Below, one piece after another: positions 48,903 through 61,994 of a DNA stretch of 64,000 nt; position 1 is the first letter of the stretch; the number at the start of each line of letters is the position of its first letter. The position numbers and the translations under genes were made by a program. The notes beneath the pieces are model-generated. The model did not search any database. It was given only the letters and a program-made list of their open reading frames with translations, and was not told where the DNA came from. Source of the DNA: Myxocyprinus asiaticus (Eukaryota > Chordata > Actinopteri > Cypriniformes > Catostomidae); assembly GCF_019703515.2 (NCBI RefSeq), contig NC_059349.1, positions 21,796,744 to 21,860,743 of the forward strand. Direction: 5' to 3'.

Positions 48903-50885
48903 AATGGTGCGCATACTTCATGTTTTACAGATCATTGAATTTCATAGACTTTTTAATGCCAGACATCTACATTTTCAGGCTCTTTTTAGTGTTCTGTAAT
49001 GATCAGAAACTACTACAGTAATCAGTTAAAATTCAATTGAACATTTTAGTAGAATTAATTACATGATATGCTGGTTAATTAATCATATTTATCACATACA
49101 GGTATCTGAATATTTGCTGAGAGAAGCCCCAGAATGAAGACAATTAACAGACTTTAAATGTAAATATATTGTTTGTTGTATTGAATATAAGCATATCACT
49201 GCCCTACAGTCCAGAACAATAAAAATTGCAATCAAGTTTGTCTATATGTCTGATGTAGGCTTAGGGGCCGTTCACACAGGACTCATTTCATCTGGCGTAT
49301 TTTTTTAATTGTTGGTCTATGTAAAAATGTTCTAGATGGATGTCTCGCTGTTTTCCAGCATCTCTCACCATGAGCACCACATTTTTAAGATGCTGTGTAA
49401 AGTTAAAAGCAGTTTACTTTGCTTTTAAAAAAGTTTTAAAAAGAACTGTTTTAACACAGTTGAAGTGTGGCTCAACACACTGTTCTGTTCCATTCTTTTG
49501 CACTCCGTCCAGCTGATTTTGAACACAAGAATGCATCGTGTGTAAATGGCTCCTTAAGTATTCTGTTCTTCTCAAGGTAAGTGTGGTCAGATGAGGTGCA
49601 TTGCCTGTAGTAGCATACGGGTCAGGTGGCTTTCAGTAAATGCGTTAATTTATTATGTAATTTTTTAAATAATTAATTATACACATTTTTAAACGTTATT
49701 AACATGTTAAATTCACAGAAATCTGTAATAAAATATACAGATCTCACTGGAAATTCGGTATCATGAGGTCGATAGTTTTGTATGCTAAAATTGCTCTGTT
49801 CCTCTGGAATGTCCAAATATTCCTTTCCAAACCTTTCCTGGCCCTAAAAATACCAAAACAGTGTTCTTTTAATTACTTCTGTGCAAATACAGTATTTCGG
49901 TAGCTGAAGTTCAATATGGATGTGACAACAAAGACACAGCGCAGTCAATATTCAGGGCATGAAAAGTCTCATGATGGTGATGCTTGTCTGGAATTCGGCA
50001 CATTGAGTCAGAATTAGGAAGCAATACAAATTTTTTACAAAAATTCTATGTTATCATGTTTAAGAAAAACATGCATGTCTCTAACATGCAAACACATGGC
50101 CATACAGCATGAAACAATATATAGGTCTCAGAATGCATTCCTCCAAACTACTTTCCATGATATCCATCAAAATGAGGAATCCTTGATGGAGGGGTATGAA
50201 TGGCTGATTAGATCCATGCCCCCTCAAATTGGGGGACGAGCCATGATAGATGAGACAGAGGAGGCTCTAAATGTGCTGTGTCAATCATGTGGATGCCTAA
50301 CAAGGAGCCAATTACCACGTTCAGCCCCTGGCACTGGGCAGGATGTGATTAATAAGATGTTACTGTATAGCCGTCAGCATCATGGGTTTCATGAAAATGT
50401 CAGTAATGGGACTGAAATAGAGGCTTCTGTAAAGCACAAGAACAGGCGATAAGTTAAAGGAGGCAGTCACGGATAAAGGGATAGATAAGGTGCGGTCCGG
50501 TATCACGCAAGTGTTTTATCACACTCCTAATCCAGATAAAGCTTTAGTCTCCCAGTCCTGTGATTGGGTTACAGTAGAGATGGGAGATATTTTTTTTCCA
50601 TGCACTTAACACTAGGAATTTGAGAAGTGTGAGCTTATCAGGCTTGCATTAGAGAGGAAACTAATACATCTGAGGGAGATACCAGAGGAATGAGAGCTTC
50701 CTGGAATTTTCAAGAGATGAATGGAGACAGTGGACGAGCCAGCTCATCACAAATAAAGGGAATTTTTTATACTATATCCGTGAGCAGTGGCTGCCTCGTC
50801 ACCTCTGTATCAAGCCACATACGTAAAAAGACAGTCCTTAGTCCTCGCTCTTTAGGAACTCACAATATTGCCCCTTCTTTATATT

Positions 50886-51130
50886 AAAGGGATGGTGGAT
50901 TAAACCACTCGAGTTGCATTGATTACTTTTATTCTGCCTTTATATCTTTTTTGGAGAATGGAAGTTTTGGACTCCATTGACTTACATTGTATGGACAAAA
51001 ACACCTCATACATCTTTCAAAATATCTTTGTTTGTGTTCAGCAGGAGAAAGAAAGACATACGAGTTTGAGACAGCATGAGGGAGAGTAAATAATGGGAAT
51101 TATCATTTCTGGGTGAACTATCCCTTTAAG
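50886..51130. repeat. fold-back MITE copy, 5' arm worn
   Basis: The right arm is clear (TTTGTTTGTGTTCAGCAGGAG, GTTTGAGACAGCATGAGGG, TTTCTGGGTGAACTATCCC). The left arm is degraded (ATTAAAGGGATGGTGG). Confidence 0.65.
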
Positions 51131-52822
51131 AGTGGTGAATTCCACCTGAAAGATTCTGATGTTGAAAAAATATATCATTTCTGATTTTTTCAGTTTTCTC
51201 TGAAGATTTCTCTATTGCACATGGAGCAATATGTTTTTCTTTTTAACATCAGAATTCCCACAGCAGGAAAACGAGAGAGCTTTTGCTACGAAAAAGACCA
51301 TGAATGTTTTTCAAGTGTACTATATATCCAGAGAGAGTGTAGTGCTGACTTGGGTATTTTTCCATGCGTATGTTTTTCCCGAGCCTGTAAAAAACACCCC
51401 CGTGTCTGCTTGTATTTTACTCCCCAGGCAACTGAAGCATACCAGAGTGTTTTAAGTCAGTAGACACCCACAGCACACGTCTTGTGGTGGTTACAGGTAT
51501 CCTGTAAAACCACTGCGAATTCTTCTATTTATTTAGTGGTCTCTCCACTAACCTTGTTGTCCCTCACACTGTCAATGCAGCTGGCGTGCCTTGATCATTC
51601 TCCCTCTTCCCTTAAACCTCTCTGTGCTGTTCTCTCTTTCTCAAACACCTAGTACGCCATGATTTCCATTGGCTTGTGGAGTGGAAAAGGAGCTGTCCAG
51701 GTGCTGAAACGGCAACAAGTCTTAACAGCTTAGCATTCTCCATGTGTGAAAAAGCTTTTTTAAGATTGTGAATCTTTGTTTTCTTTCACTTTGTGAACTG
51801 ACAGTTTATCATCTGCTATCTTGCTAATGATGTCAGATAATGAAGAATCATTGCAATTTACTTCTATTTAGATCTTGCTGTTTTTTTTTTTTTTTTTGTT
51901 TGTTTGTTTTAAATACTGCTAAATTCTGCATTAAAGCTTCACATGCATTCATTAAAATAGTGCATGGCATGTTCTTCAAAACATGCAAGAATACACCAAC
52001 ACTGTAAAATGTGATCATCTGCAATTGTTACTTAAAGGAGCTATTTGAATTTGATTCAGAAATGTTAGATAATATTTTTGACTTAAATTAAAACAAATTA
52101 ATTTGGATGTTTCCATATGAAGCAACATTTTTTTTTAGGTTTAAATAAAAACATTTTATTGTATGCTCCCAAGAGTAATGACGATCAGCCTGTCACTTGC
52201 TTCCCATCGGACCACATTCACCACATACCAGACGCACATGCATAATTGAACGCCTCTTTCCTGAAAGGTTTGCATGCCCTGACACACAGAGAAAGCGACG
52301 TGCGGTCTAAAGTGCTACTCGCTCCGCTGAGACCAACACAGACAATCACGTCGTTCCAGTTAACTCAACTTAAGTACAGTATCTGCTGAGCTCCAGTTAA
52401 GAGGGAAACGCACGTGAATAATCACGCGCGCACTTTTCATTAAGTGATCAGCAGTAGGCTATGTATTGACTTTAAAACTCCGTCTTGCCATCTCTATGTG
52501 ATATTCCCTATTTGTGTTTAGACATTTAATAACAACGTCTTATAAGGTTTAGACGTTCATGATTAATGACCAATTATATCAGAGAAGTGATGATGTGCAA
52601 CAGGCGAGGCAGGTGTGTGCAACAAAACGTAGCCTACTGTCTTGAGACAAAACAACAATAAAAACAATATCAAAATCAAAATCAAACAAAACCATTTTTA
52701 ACACTAGACAAAACACTTTTCTTTGCAGACACAATACTGAAGATCAATGTAAGGTTTAAGTAAACAACGTCCAAACACAACAATGAACCTGAAACTCGTT
52801 CATGCGCGCGCATGATTCATGG

Positions 52823-53155
52823 AATAAAATGGTAACACTTTAGGCTACAAGTGAATGCATCAGGTATCATGAACAAACGATGAACAATATATTTTCTGTA
52901 GCATTTACTAATCTTAGTTAATGTTAGTTCATAAAAATACAACTGTTCAATGTTAGTTCATGTTAGTTCATAGTGCATTAATAAATGATAACTAATATAA
53001 CTTTTGATTTAAAAAATGTATTAGTATGTTTTAATTAACATTAACTAAGATTAATAAATGCTTAATACGTATTGTTCATTGTTAGTTCATGTTAACTAAT
53101 GTTGTTAACTAATGTTAACAAATGGAACCTTATTATAAAGTGTTACCAATAAAAT
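52823..53155. mobile_element. hAT-type MITE with perfect 8-bp target duplication
   Basis: The element at 52831-53147 starts GGTAACACTTTAGG and ends ATAAAGTGTTACC. AATAAAAT flanks it on both sides (52823-52830 and 53148-53155). An 8-bp duplication is the hAT hallmark. The body is a fold-back of AATGTTAGTTCATG/CATTAACTAAGAT words. 317 bp, no coding capacity. Confidence 0.92.
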
Positions 53156-53255
53156 AATACAAGCTTGGACAAGTTATGGCGATTACAGAATGATTGTGCG
53201 ATATGATACCATCAGGAAAAACAAACGAACAACAACAACAAAAAACTCTTAACTG

Positions 53256-53278
53256 TTTTTTTTTTTTTTTTTTTTTTT
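53256..53278. repeat. poly(T) run
   Basis: 23 T residues. Confidence 0.9.
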
Positions 53279-54872
53279 AATAATGGAAGTGTGGGTCATA
53301 TTACAGAAAGGTTCAAGTCTTTTAACCTGCCTAAATCGATTGTGTAAAATAGAAATGTAATAAAGAGTAATGTCCCTAGCTCTGCTAAGAAAATACCTGC
53401 ACATCTACGCTACAGTATGATAAGAGTATTTCGATTCTTGCAACACATACGAGCGACAGAAATAACCCACCTTGACAGATTCCCCGACTGAATGCATCCA
53501 CTGAATGAATCCTATCCGTGATGATCAGAAACGTTACTCCAAAGTAATTGACGTAATTCAATAATCAGGTTCTTTTACACGTCTGTCAACTGTTCATCAA
53601 GCAGCTGAAATGATACACAATGATAATTCTGCATACTTTACTGATATGAACTCCAACATTTTTAAATGATTGCAATAACCCTCGGCCCGTAAAATACGAA
53701 TTATTTTGGACAAACTTCCAGAGAAATGCAGTTGCTGTCTGCGCTTAACCATGAGAACCGGGAGAGAACAACTAACATGCCGAAAGCGATCGTCTCTAAA
53801 TGTAAGTTTGAGGGAATGGAGAACCGTTTACAAGCTCCACTTGAGCTCTCCGCTGGGTCCTAAAGGAACCCTCAGTTGCAAGAATATTTAGGCATCTACT
53901 TAAACAGGTTAACCTTTCAAATTCCTTTACATACTGTATTGTACATATCTCAAAAGCCAGTGAGCTGCCTCTCTAGACAGCATTTTGGCGCGTTTATGAA
54001 AGACAGTTCGAACGAACGTTGAATTCTACAGTTCTAACTTGTTCAAGAAAAATAATCACATTTTAATTTTGATTAGTGAAAAAAGCGCAAAGTGAACAAT
54101 TTCATTGCCAATATGTCTATGTTTGATAAATAGATAACATGGAAGCGCAAATTAAAGGATTGTGACTGTCGTTTGCAGCTCTCAAACCTGCGTCGGAGTG
54201 TACACACCCCATTATTGCCGCTTGGCATAAAGCAAAAATGCTGAGAAGTAATTGACGGTTAAGCTTTTCGCTCTCTCAAATCACCCACTCACAGAAAAAA
54301 AAAAAAAGTAAGTTTGTTTTTCGTTAACCTCTTAGGACTGATTATGAGAAACATCGTGCAGCTTTCCTACTGAATCAATAGGGCAGTGTTCAGAGCCACA
54401 CATGTTGAAAGAGCAGCAGTGACAGTAAACAATCTACTCGATCTACAGGCTGCTCTTGAAAATGACTGTGAAACATTTCCAAGTATTTGTATGGTCATTA
54501 CAACGGAACACATTTCAAGTTGGAAGTGGCCATTTCTGATCAATAATCTATTTAGAGTCTACTACAAGTAAAACAATGAGACGACATTAAACAAGCAGTG
54601 TTGATTTGCATTGTACAATGATGAATAGGTCGATTTAAAAATATATTAAATTTTCAAGGTGCAAATGTGTATGTCAAACAACCCTCAAAGTACATACTTC
54701 CATTTTTCATGGCTCGGACCGCTTCCATACCAGCAAGTGCGAGCTGAATTGCAAAGATTTAAAGGAAATGTGTATTCCTATGTGTCATCCATGACATCAA
54801 TAATGTCATATTTAGCTTCTGTCAATATTTGATACTATTCGTTGGTACATAGAGAATGGGTAAGTGCTGATT

Positions 54873-54978
<106 letters not shown>

Positions 54979-56929
54979 CAGTGTGGCTTGTTTGAAGACA
55001 ATCATGCTTGATCTGTACATTTAAAAGGACAGGCTCTAGTCTAGTGTAGCCTATATAGAGAATGATTGTAAAGGATTTATCATCACAACACAAATTACTT
55101 TAAAAGACATGTCTTTGCTGATAGAGATCTTGTGTGTGACTCAACAAACACGCTTTGTTATTGATTACCTATGCCATTTATATGCAACAAGACCCTATAA
55201 ACCCATTAAAAAGTTGCAAGGTAATTTCCATTCTGATGAAGGGGATTTTGCCGCAGCCAAGTCCTGAATAGCTATTAACATTTGACTGAAGTACAAAACT
55301 TGGTGAGTGTCAGAAGGTGCAGCCTTTGCTTGCAGTCAGCGTCGTGCTGTACTTCACATTTCTATTAAATCTTTGATCTTTCAATCAGCCTAAGAGCCAC
55401 ACTAGACACCGGCCGGTCACAGAAACCAAAGTCCTGCAGCTGTGTGGTTTACTTTGATTGGACCAGTAGGCTAATGCTGGGAGTCTATGGATACTTTATG
55501 CTGTTAGTGACAGTAGTTCTTACGGTTGTATTTTCTGATAACTAAGTCTCATTTTTACTATTCCAACTGGATTAACTTTCTTAGCAACAAAGAGACAAGT
55601 TTAAAGAGTGGTGCTTTTGATTGTGTGGTTGTTTTGTTGACTTCCGTATGCATGTTTGGCAATAATATCCAGTTTTTGGTCCGACACCTGTTATGGGGAC
55701 TGAATGTTGTTTTAAGTCCTGTTTGCTTGTTGTGTCTATTGATGGCTTCAAAGAGAAGCCCACCTGCCATGTCTTTTATCAGCTACAACCTCCCACACAA
55801 TGTAAGCAACACAGAGTGCAGTTTAGACATCTGGGAGTTGTGTTGTTGTGTTGTTCTTCATGCTTTAATAAGAGTAAGGCCTAAAAACTTCACGAAAACA
55901 CATCACAGTATCAAACACTACTGTGCTACCTTTCTATTCCCGCAGCAATTGGTTTTTATTTCAGTGTTGTCAGTTTTGTGGTAGTATTGTTGGATCAGGA
56001 GGTATCATTGTGCATTATTGCTAGGTGACACTTCTCATGTTTCACTTGGTATTAGAGCACTTGAGATATGCTTTGTGATTGTTTTGTGTCTTCACCTATG
56101 GTGGAAAACTATGATTCATATATACATTTTGAATTCAAGGTTTTAACTGTGGCAGATAATTAGTAAAAGTAAGATGTGGATAAAATAAGATTTTCCCCCT
56201 TGTTTTCTTTTTCATACTGTGCAAACTCGTCTCATTTCTGGAGCATGGTGTGAATAAAGTGGCTTTGAACAGGTTGAATCTGGCTGGTGAAGAGCAGGCA
56301 TGATGCCCATCTCTCAGGCACCTGAGCCATACTGCCTGCTATGATGGATGCCATCATTCATTTTGACATGTAGAATATTTTAGCACTCACATTCCCCTGA
56401 ATCCTTTCATATGGGACTGGCTTCATGGCAGTAGTGTGATACCTGATGCTCAAGCTCAACTTTAGTTTCATTAGATTCTAGACTTTTCTTCCAGTCGGTG
56501 TCTGTTTTTCCACATGGCTTCTAGCAAACCTCAAGCGTAACTTAAAGGGATAGTTCACCCAAAAATGAAAATTAATTCATTATTTACTCACCCTCGTGTT
56601 GTTCTAAACCAATATGGCTTAATTTATTTTTCGATACACAAAAAGAGAACGTTTGAAAACATTTTCAGCTCAGTGATGTCAAACAATGGCAGTGGATGGT
56701 GACCACCTCGTCAAGCTTCAAAAGGATGCAAAACTGTAATTCAGAAGTCTAATAAATGATTCAATGTGACTCATGCCTTGTTCTGAAGGCATACAATTAG
56801 GTTTGGTGAGAAAAAAAATGAAATCTAATGAATTATTTAGTGAAAATTATTAATTAATGATTAGTGAATGTCCATTGCTCTCCTGTGCTCCTTCATGAGA
56901 GTGCACGAGAGTAGCAGTTAAGGCACTGT

Positions 56930-58230
56930 AACATTTACCTTCGCACAGTCAGTATCTAGTGTGGCCACCAGCTGCATTAAGTGCTGCAGTGCATCTCCTC
57001 ATCATGGACTGCACCAGATTTGCCAGTTCTTGCTGGGAGATGTTACCCCACTCTTCCACCAAGGCACTTGCAAGCTCCCAGACATTTCTGGGGGGAATGG
57101 CCCTAGCCCTCACCCTCCGATCCAACAGGTCCCAGACATGCTCAATGGGATTGAGATCCGGGCTCTTCACTGGCCATGGCAGAACACTGACATTCCTGTC
57201 TTGCAGGAAATCATGCATAGAACGAGAAGTATGGCTGATGGCATTATCATGCTTGAGGGTCATGTCAGGATGAGCCTGCAGGAAGGGTACCACATGAGGG
57301 AGGAGGATGTCTTCCCTGTAACGCACAGCGTTGACATTGCCTGCAATGACAACAAGCTCAGTCCGATGATGCTGTGACACACCGCCCCAGACCATGACGG
57401 ACCCTCCACCTCCAAATCGATCCCGCTCCAGAGTACAGGCCTCAGTGTAATGCTCATTCCTTCGACGATAAACGCAAGTCAGACCATCACCCCTGGTGAG
57501 ACAAAATCGTGACTTGTCAGTGAATAGCACTTTTTGCCAGTCCTGTCTGGTCCAGCGAAGGTGGTTTTGTGCCCATAGGCGACGTTGCTGCCGGTGATGT
57601 CTGGTAAGGACCTGCCTTACAACAGGCCTACAAGCCCTCAGTCTAGCCTCTCTCAGCCTTTTGCGGACAGTCTGAGCACTGATAGAGGGATTGTGCATTC
57701 CTGGTGTAACTGGGGCAGTTGTTGTTGCCATCCTGTACCTGTCCCGCAGGTGTGATATTCGGATGTACCGATCCTGTGCAGGTGTTGTTACACATGATCT
57801 GCCACTGCGAAGACGATCAGCTGTCTTTCCTGTCTCCCTGTAGCGCTGTCTTAGGTGTCTCACAGTATGGACATTGCAAATTATTGCCCTGGCCACATTT
57901 GTAGTCCTCATGCCTCCATGCAGCATGCCTAAGGCACATTCACGCAGATGAGCAAGGACCCTGGGCATCTTTCTTTTGGAGTTTTTCAGAGTCAGTATAA
58001 AGGTTTCTTTAGTGTCCTAAGTTTTTATAACTGTGACCTTAATTGCCTACTGTCTGTAAGCTGTTCCACAGGTGCATGTTCATTAATTGTTTATGGTTCA
58101 TTGAACAAGCATGGAAAACATTGTTTAAACCCTTTACAATAAAGATCTGTAAAGTTATTTGGATTTTTACAAAAATTATCTTTAAAATACAGTGTCCTGA
58201 AAAAGGGACATTTATTTTTTTTGCTGAGTT
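56930..58230 (-). mobile_element. Tc1-like element lacking its 3' end
   Basis: On the minus strand the 5' tip reads AAACTCAGCAAAAAAAATAA, then GTCCCTTTTTCAGGACACTG, ending at about 58230, followed by a 5' UTR of about 260 bp and a transposase gene. After the stop codon only about 20 bp separate it from the arm of the fold-back host. The 3' UTR and 3' inverted repeat are missing, so it cannot move by itself. Confidence 0.85.
56949..57968 (-). CDS. Tc1-like transposase, uninterrupted (339 aa)
   Basis: ATG at 57968 gives MPRVLAHLRECALGMLHGGM. DNA-binding domain with helix-turn-helix motifs (TNVARAIICNVHTVRHLRQR, then LRSGRSCVTTPAQDRYI; ISAQTVRKRLREARL). The catalytic domain has KVLFTDKSRFCL (first Asp; the following residue is Lys where Glu is usual), [25 protein letters not shown] (second Asp) and [12 protein letters not shown] (Glu, 34 residues after the second Asp). 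It ends GGHTRY and TGA at 56949. Full family length with no interruption. The lineage differs clearly from the Tc1 at 7359-8976. With the 3' repeat gone, it could act only on other copies in trans, if it is expressed at all. Confidence 0.88.
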   Translation of the reverse strand: MPRVLAHLRECALGMLHGGMRTTNVARAIICNVHTVRHLRQRYRETGKTADRLRSGRSCVTTPAQDRYIRISHLRDRYRMATTTAPVTPGMHNPSISAQTVRKRLREARLRACRPVVRQVLTRHHRQQRRLWAQNHLRWTRQDWQKVLFTDKSRFCLTRGDGLTCVYRRRNEHYTEACTLERDRFGGGGSVMVWGGVSQHHRTELVVIAGNVNAVRYREDILLPHVVPFLQAHPDMTLKHDNAISHTSRSMHDFLQDRNVSVLPWPVKSPDLNPIEHVWDLLDRRVRARAIPPRNVWELASALVEEWGNISQQELANLVQSMMRRCTAALNAAGGHTRY

Positions 58231-58977
58231 TAGATGGGAGAGGCAGCCACATTCACACCGTGTCCTAACGAGATGTGACACAACTCTTGTTTACACTCTT
58301 GTCTCTTCAGTGTGAGTTTTTTCACACATACACCAGTTCTGTATGGAGAAGACAAGACAGTACCAGCTCCCTCCGCCTTTCTCTCTTATTCTTACAGTTC
58401 ACTTTCGGTAAGCGAATCATCTAAAACCTCCGGTTCATACAAATAAGGCTGGTCTAGAAATGCATCTCCTCTCAGACTTCATACCTATTAGACATGTTTT
58501 GTAAGTTTGGTTGTCTGGTTTGTGTGTTGCTGTGTTGTGTTTTCTGTTGTTAATATCTCTGTGGTGGTCCCTTGTACCAAACAACCAAGTTTTCGCTTTA
58601 ATGCCCCATCTCGCAAGAGGGGGCAGCGTAACTGCTGCTTTCGTGCACTCTCATGAACATGCACTGGAGAGCAACGGTTGGTCAAGATTTTCACTGAACA
58701 GTAAGTTAGATTTCAGTTTATTTCTCACCAAACCTTATCGTATGCCTTCAGAACACAGCATGCGTCACATTGAATAATTTATTAGACTTCTGAATTAAAC
58801 TTTTGCGTCCTTTTGAAGCTTAAAGAGGTGGTCTACATCCACTGCCATTATATGAGCAGAATTTTTTTAATTTTTTAATTTTATTTTTATTTCTCCCTTT
58901 GTGTACTGAAAAAGAAAAAAAGTTATATTAGTTTAGAACAACATGATGGTAATTTTTTTTTAAACTATCCTTTTAAG

Positions 58978-59929
58978 GTTTGCCCTTTTCAGAAGTACTT
59001 TGCTTATAACCACTTTCCCAAAGAGGCCAGAATGATGAAATCTGGACTATTTTTCTCCCATCTCAAAAAGCTCAATGTTATAGCTTGTCTCTCGGTTACT
59101 ACTTTTACAATTTCCTTTCTTGTCAAATTGCTTAGTTTGGTTAGAAACCCAGATCTTAGTAGTGTCTGGGTGGTGCTGTAATGTTTTCACATTCTTGCAA
59201 TGGACCTAATGGTGTTAGGAAGGTTCAAAGATGTGTATGTTTTTTCAAACCTTTTCCATCTTTTTTCTTCCTTACAACATTTTGAAGTTCAATGGGGATA
59301 TCCCTGGTCTTTGAGATAGAAGCGCTAATCTGATCTTCTGTTTTAGATCTGAGAACTCACAAAATTAGTGATTTTTAATGTGCTACCCAAGCAATGAACA
59401 CATGAAGGTTTAGAATTAACACAAATATTAGATTTTTTTATATGGGGTAAATATTTCTGAAGAAACAATACAAATGTGTTTCAGGTTCATTGTTAAACCA
59501 CAGCAGAAAGTAACCACAGAACTGAAAATTTGTTCTGAAAATTTGAAGTAAACATGTCTCACTCAATAGCACTCATCATTTAAATGCCATTAGCAATGAG
59601 TGGGCATTAATATAAAAGAACCGAAGTACTTGAGACAATACAAGCATTATAATAGGTAGAATAAAGTGGATGTTGCTAGTGTAAATAATGAATTAAGACG
59701 CCACGGGGTAGGGCTGATTAAAGAGTGCATTTTGGTAAAAACAATTAGTCCACACAGAATAGAAATTCAGCAAAGCAATATATTTAGACACAGTGTAATT
59801 GAGGCTAGTTTATGGTTTTCTGGTTATATCTCTCTATGAGATTAATCCTGGTAGATGTATGTGATGTAAAGGTCTATTTGATGTAACTAAATAAAACATA
59901 GTTTTCAGTAGCATGAAGGTCATATTATA
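58978..59929. other. stretch without genes
   Basis: AT-rich sequence without recognisable coding or repeat signal. Confidence 0.5.
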
Positions 59930-60776
59930 CAGGGTATGGAGGGTTACTTTTGAAATGTATTCCACTACAGATTCCAGAATACATGCTGTAAAATGTCATT
60001 TGTAACGTATTCCATTAGATTACTCAAGGTCAGTAACGTATTCTAAATACTTTGGATTACTTCTTCAGCACTGGTGGATTTTTTCACTTGTTTTGACTGT
60101 AAAAACTCTGCCAGTACAGTGAGACAAAATACACATTAAAAATACATTCTCAGAAAAACCTAAATATCTAATGCAGTGTTGTTTCTAAAACAAGATAAAT
60201 CAAATTGACCTTGTTTTAAGGATTTTTAGATATTTTTACAGGAAAACAATGCAAACATTATTATCAAGAATACGATTTTTGCCTGAATATCAAAGGTCTT
60301 ACTAGAAAATAAGAAATTATGATCCAACGTGAATTTTCTTGATAAAAAAATGTGATCGTGCCTGGTAACCTGTGCATGTAAAATGGCTAGAATTAGCATT
60401 TTAGCTTAGCGTAAAGCTGACAATTTACACAAGGTTTATTTCTATTTCTTCTGCACCAAACTTACTTCAAACTTACTTCTCTGTCTGCTCGTATGAATGT
60501 AACACATCGTAAGAAAATGTTTCACCACTGTTCAAATGCACTTTGGATCGCATGATTTATATATATAAATGTTTTCCATCTGAAAGGACTAAATATTTAA
60601 TGAAACAAATGACAATAAAATGCAAAGTAATCTCTTCAGTAATCAAAATACTTTTTGAATGTAACTGTATTCTAATTACCAATTATTTAAATTGTAACTG
60701 TAGTGGAATACAGTTACTTATATTTTGTATTTTAAATACGTATTCCCGTTACATGTATTCCGTTACTCCCCAACCC

Positions 60777-60778
<2 letters not shown>
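59930..60778. mobile_element. 0.85-kb TA-flanked MITE, copy 2
   Basis: Begins CAGGGTATGGAGGGTTAC after TA and ends GTTACTCCCCAACCCTG. It matches 4451-5280 throughout, apart from small indels (for example a duplicated ACTTACTTC near 60470). The right end meets a TG/TA microsatellite, as the other copy meets TA runs. Confidence 0.88.

Positions 60779-60825
<47 letters not shown>
60779..60825. repeat. (TG)n(TA)n microsatellite
   Basis: A short TG run followed by about 38 bp of TA, starting at the MITE end. Confidence 0.95.
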
Positions 60826-60827
<2 letters not shown>

Positions 60828-60968
60828 TGTATATATACTGTATTTATTTTTTAAATAGATTTTTTTGGCAAATTCTTCACAAGGACATAACCGTTGGTCA
60901 ATTTAGAAGCGAGTAAGGGAAAAACATCTCTGATCATGTTACATCATGTAACTCACTAGACGTAAAGA

Positions 60969-61303
60969 AATAGTTCACCCCAAATTTAAATTCTCTCATC
61001 ATTTACTCACCTCATAAAGTTAAATCTGTACGTCTTCTTAAGCAAAACGATCTGTTTTGAATGAGAAAAATACCAAAATGTAACTCCTTTTTCACTATAA
61101 ATCTTGACATCTGCAGGTTCTTTGACGTGACTATGAGAGAAGCTTGTGTACAGCATTCTGCAAATGAGTCAAGTGTGAGCGAGCTTCTCTCATTTATGTA
61201 TTCTGTTTGTATTCTGCAGAAGAAAGTCATGCGAGTTTGAGACAGCATAAGGGTGGGTAAATGATGAGAGAATTAGCCTATAATTTTTGTGTAAACTATT
61301 TAA
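60969..61303. repeat. fold-back MITE copy (GGGATAGTTCACCC family)
   Basis: Left AATAGTTCACCCCAAATTTA and CATCATTTACTCACCTC; right CTGCAGAAGAAAGTCATGCG, GTAAATGATGAGAGAATT and TTTTTGTGTAAACTATT. Confidence 0.7.
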
Positions 61304-61994
61304 TTAGTTACAAACATGACTATTTTCTCTTATAATGTAATTTCGATTATATTACTGTAGAAGTAGATTATAATACATTACAGAGAGCAACATGAGAGTG
61401 AATCTAGCAAAAACTTCAAAAATCTGTCCTATTCTTAACCTATAAAAGAATTTTGTTTGTCTAGTTGAGGAAAAAGCTGAAATACAATAGTCACTAGAAC
61501 TGAACCTGTAGTTTGTCCTCTCTTTTTAAAGCTGTAAAATAGATGTATGATTGCACTATGAATACACTTTCGTGTATTAGTTACTTATATTAATGACCTC
61601 ATTAGCAGCTGCGTCTCTACAATAGGGGCAAATGGGGCTAAGCCCTGCCAGAGGTGGCACTGTTGTGCAAATTGCATGGCATCATCATAAATTTATTTTA
61701 AGGAATAATATATTTTCCGCAACTTAAATGTGTTTTATGTCCATTATACAAGAACAAAGTGTATATTCTTTTGAGAAATTCTATTATTTTGAAGGTATGT
61801 TGCGTAAAAGCCATTTAATCTTTCTCATTTGCTATGCGTGGGGCTAGCCCTTCATCCTCACTGTTTATCAACGGAGATCTGGAGAATGTCATGCACGCAT
61901 TCAACGATGGCCTGAGGGGCTTGTTTGCCTTTACCTCTGAGCCAATCAAAAGCTTTTATCATATGTATGTCAAGCTTTTGACATGAGCATCGGA

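Larger units (their letters stand above)
56544..58977. mobile_element. fold-back element split by a Tc1 insertion
   Basis: Left end AAAGGGATAGTTCACCC, right end AAACTATCCTTTTAAGG. Long arms pair: CTTCAAAAGGATGCAAAAC, CAGAAGTCTAATAAATGATTC and GTTCTGAAGGCATA on the left; TATGCCTTCAGAACACAG, TTATTAGACTTCTGAATT and GCGTCCTTTTGAAGC on the right. The deeper arm (TGAGAGTGCACGAGAG against CTTTCGTGCACTCTCATG) reaches about 56925 and 58640. The Tc1 at about 56930-58230 lies between. Confidence 0.8.

Noticed and set aside
50048..50452. 134-codon plus-strand open frame
   Set aside because: No recognisable domain, no splice sites of note and codon use like the surrounding non-coding DNA. Such lengths occur by chance in 64 kb.
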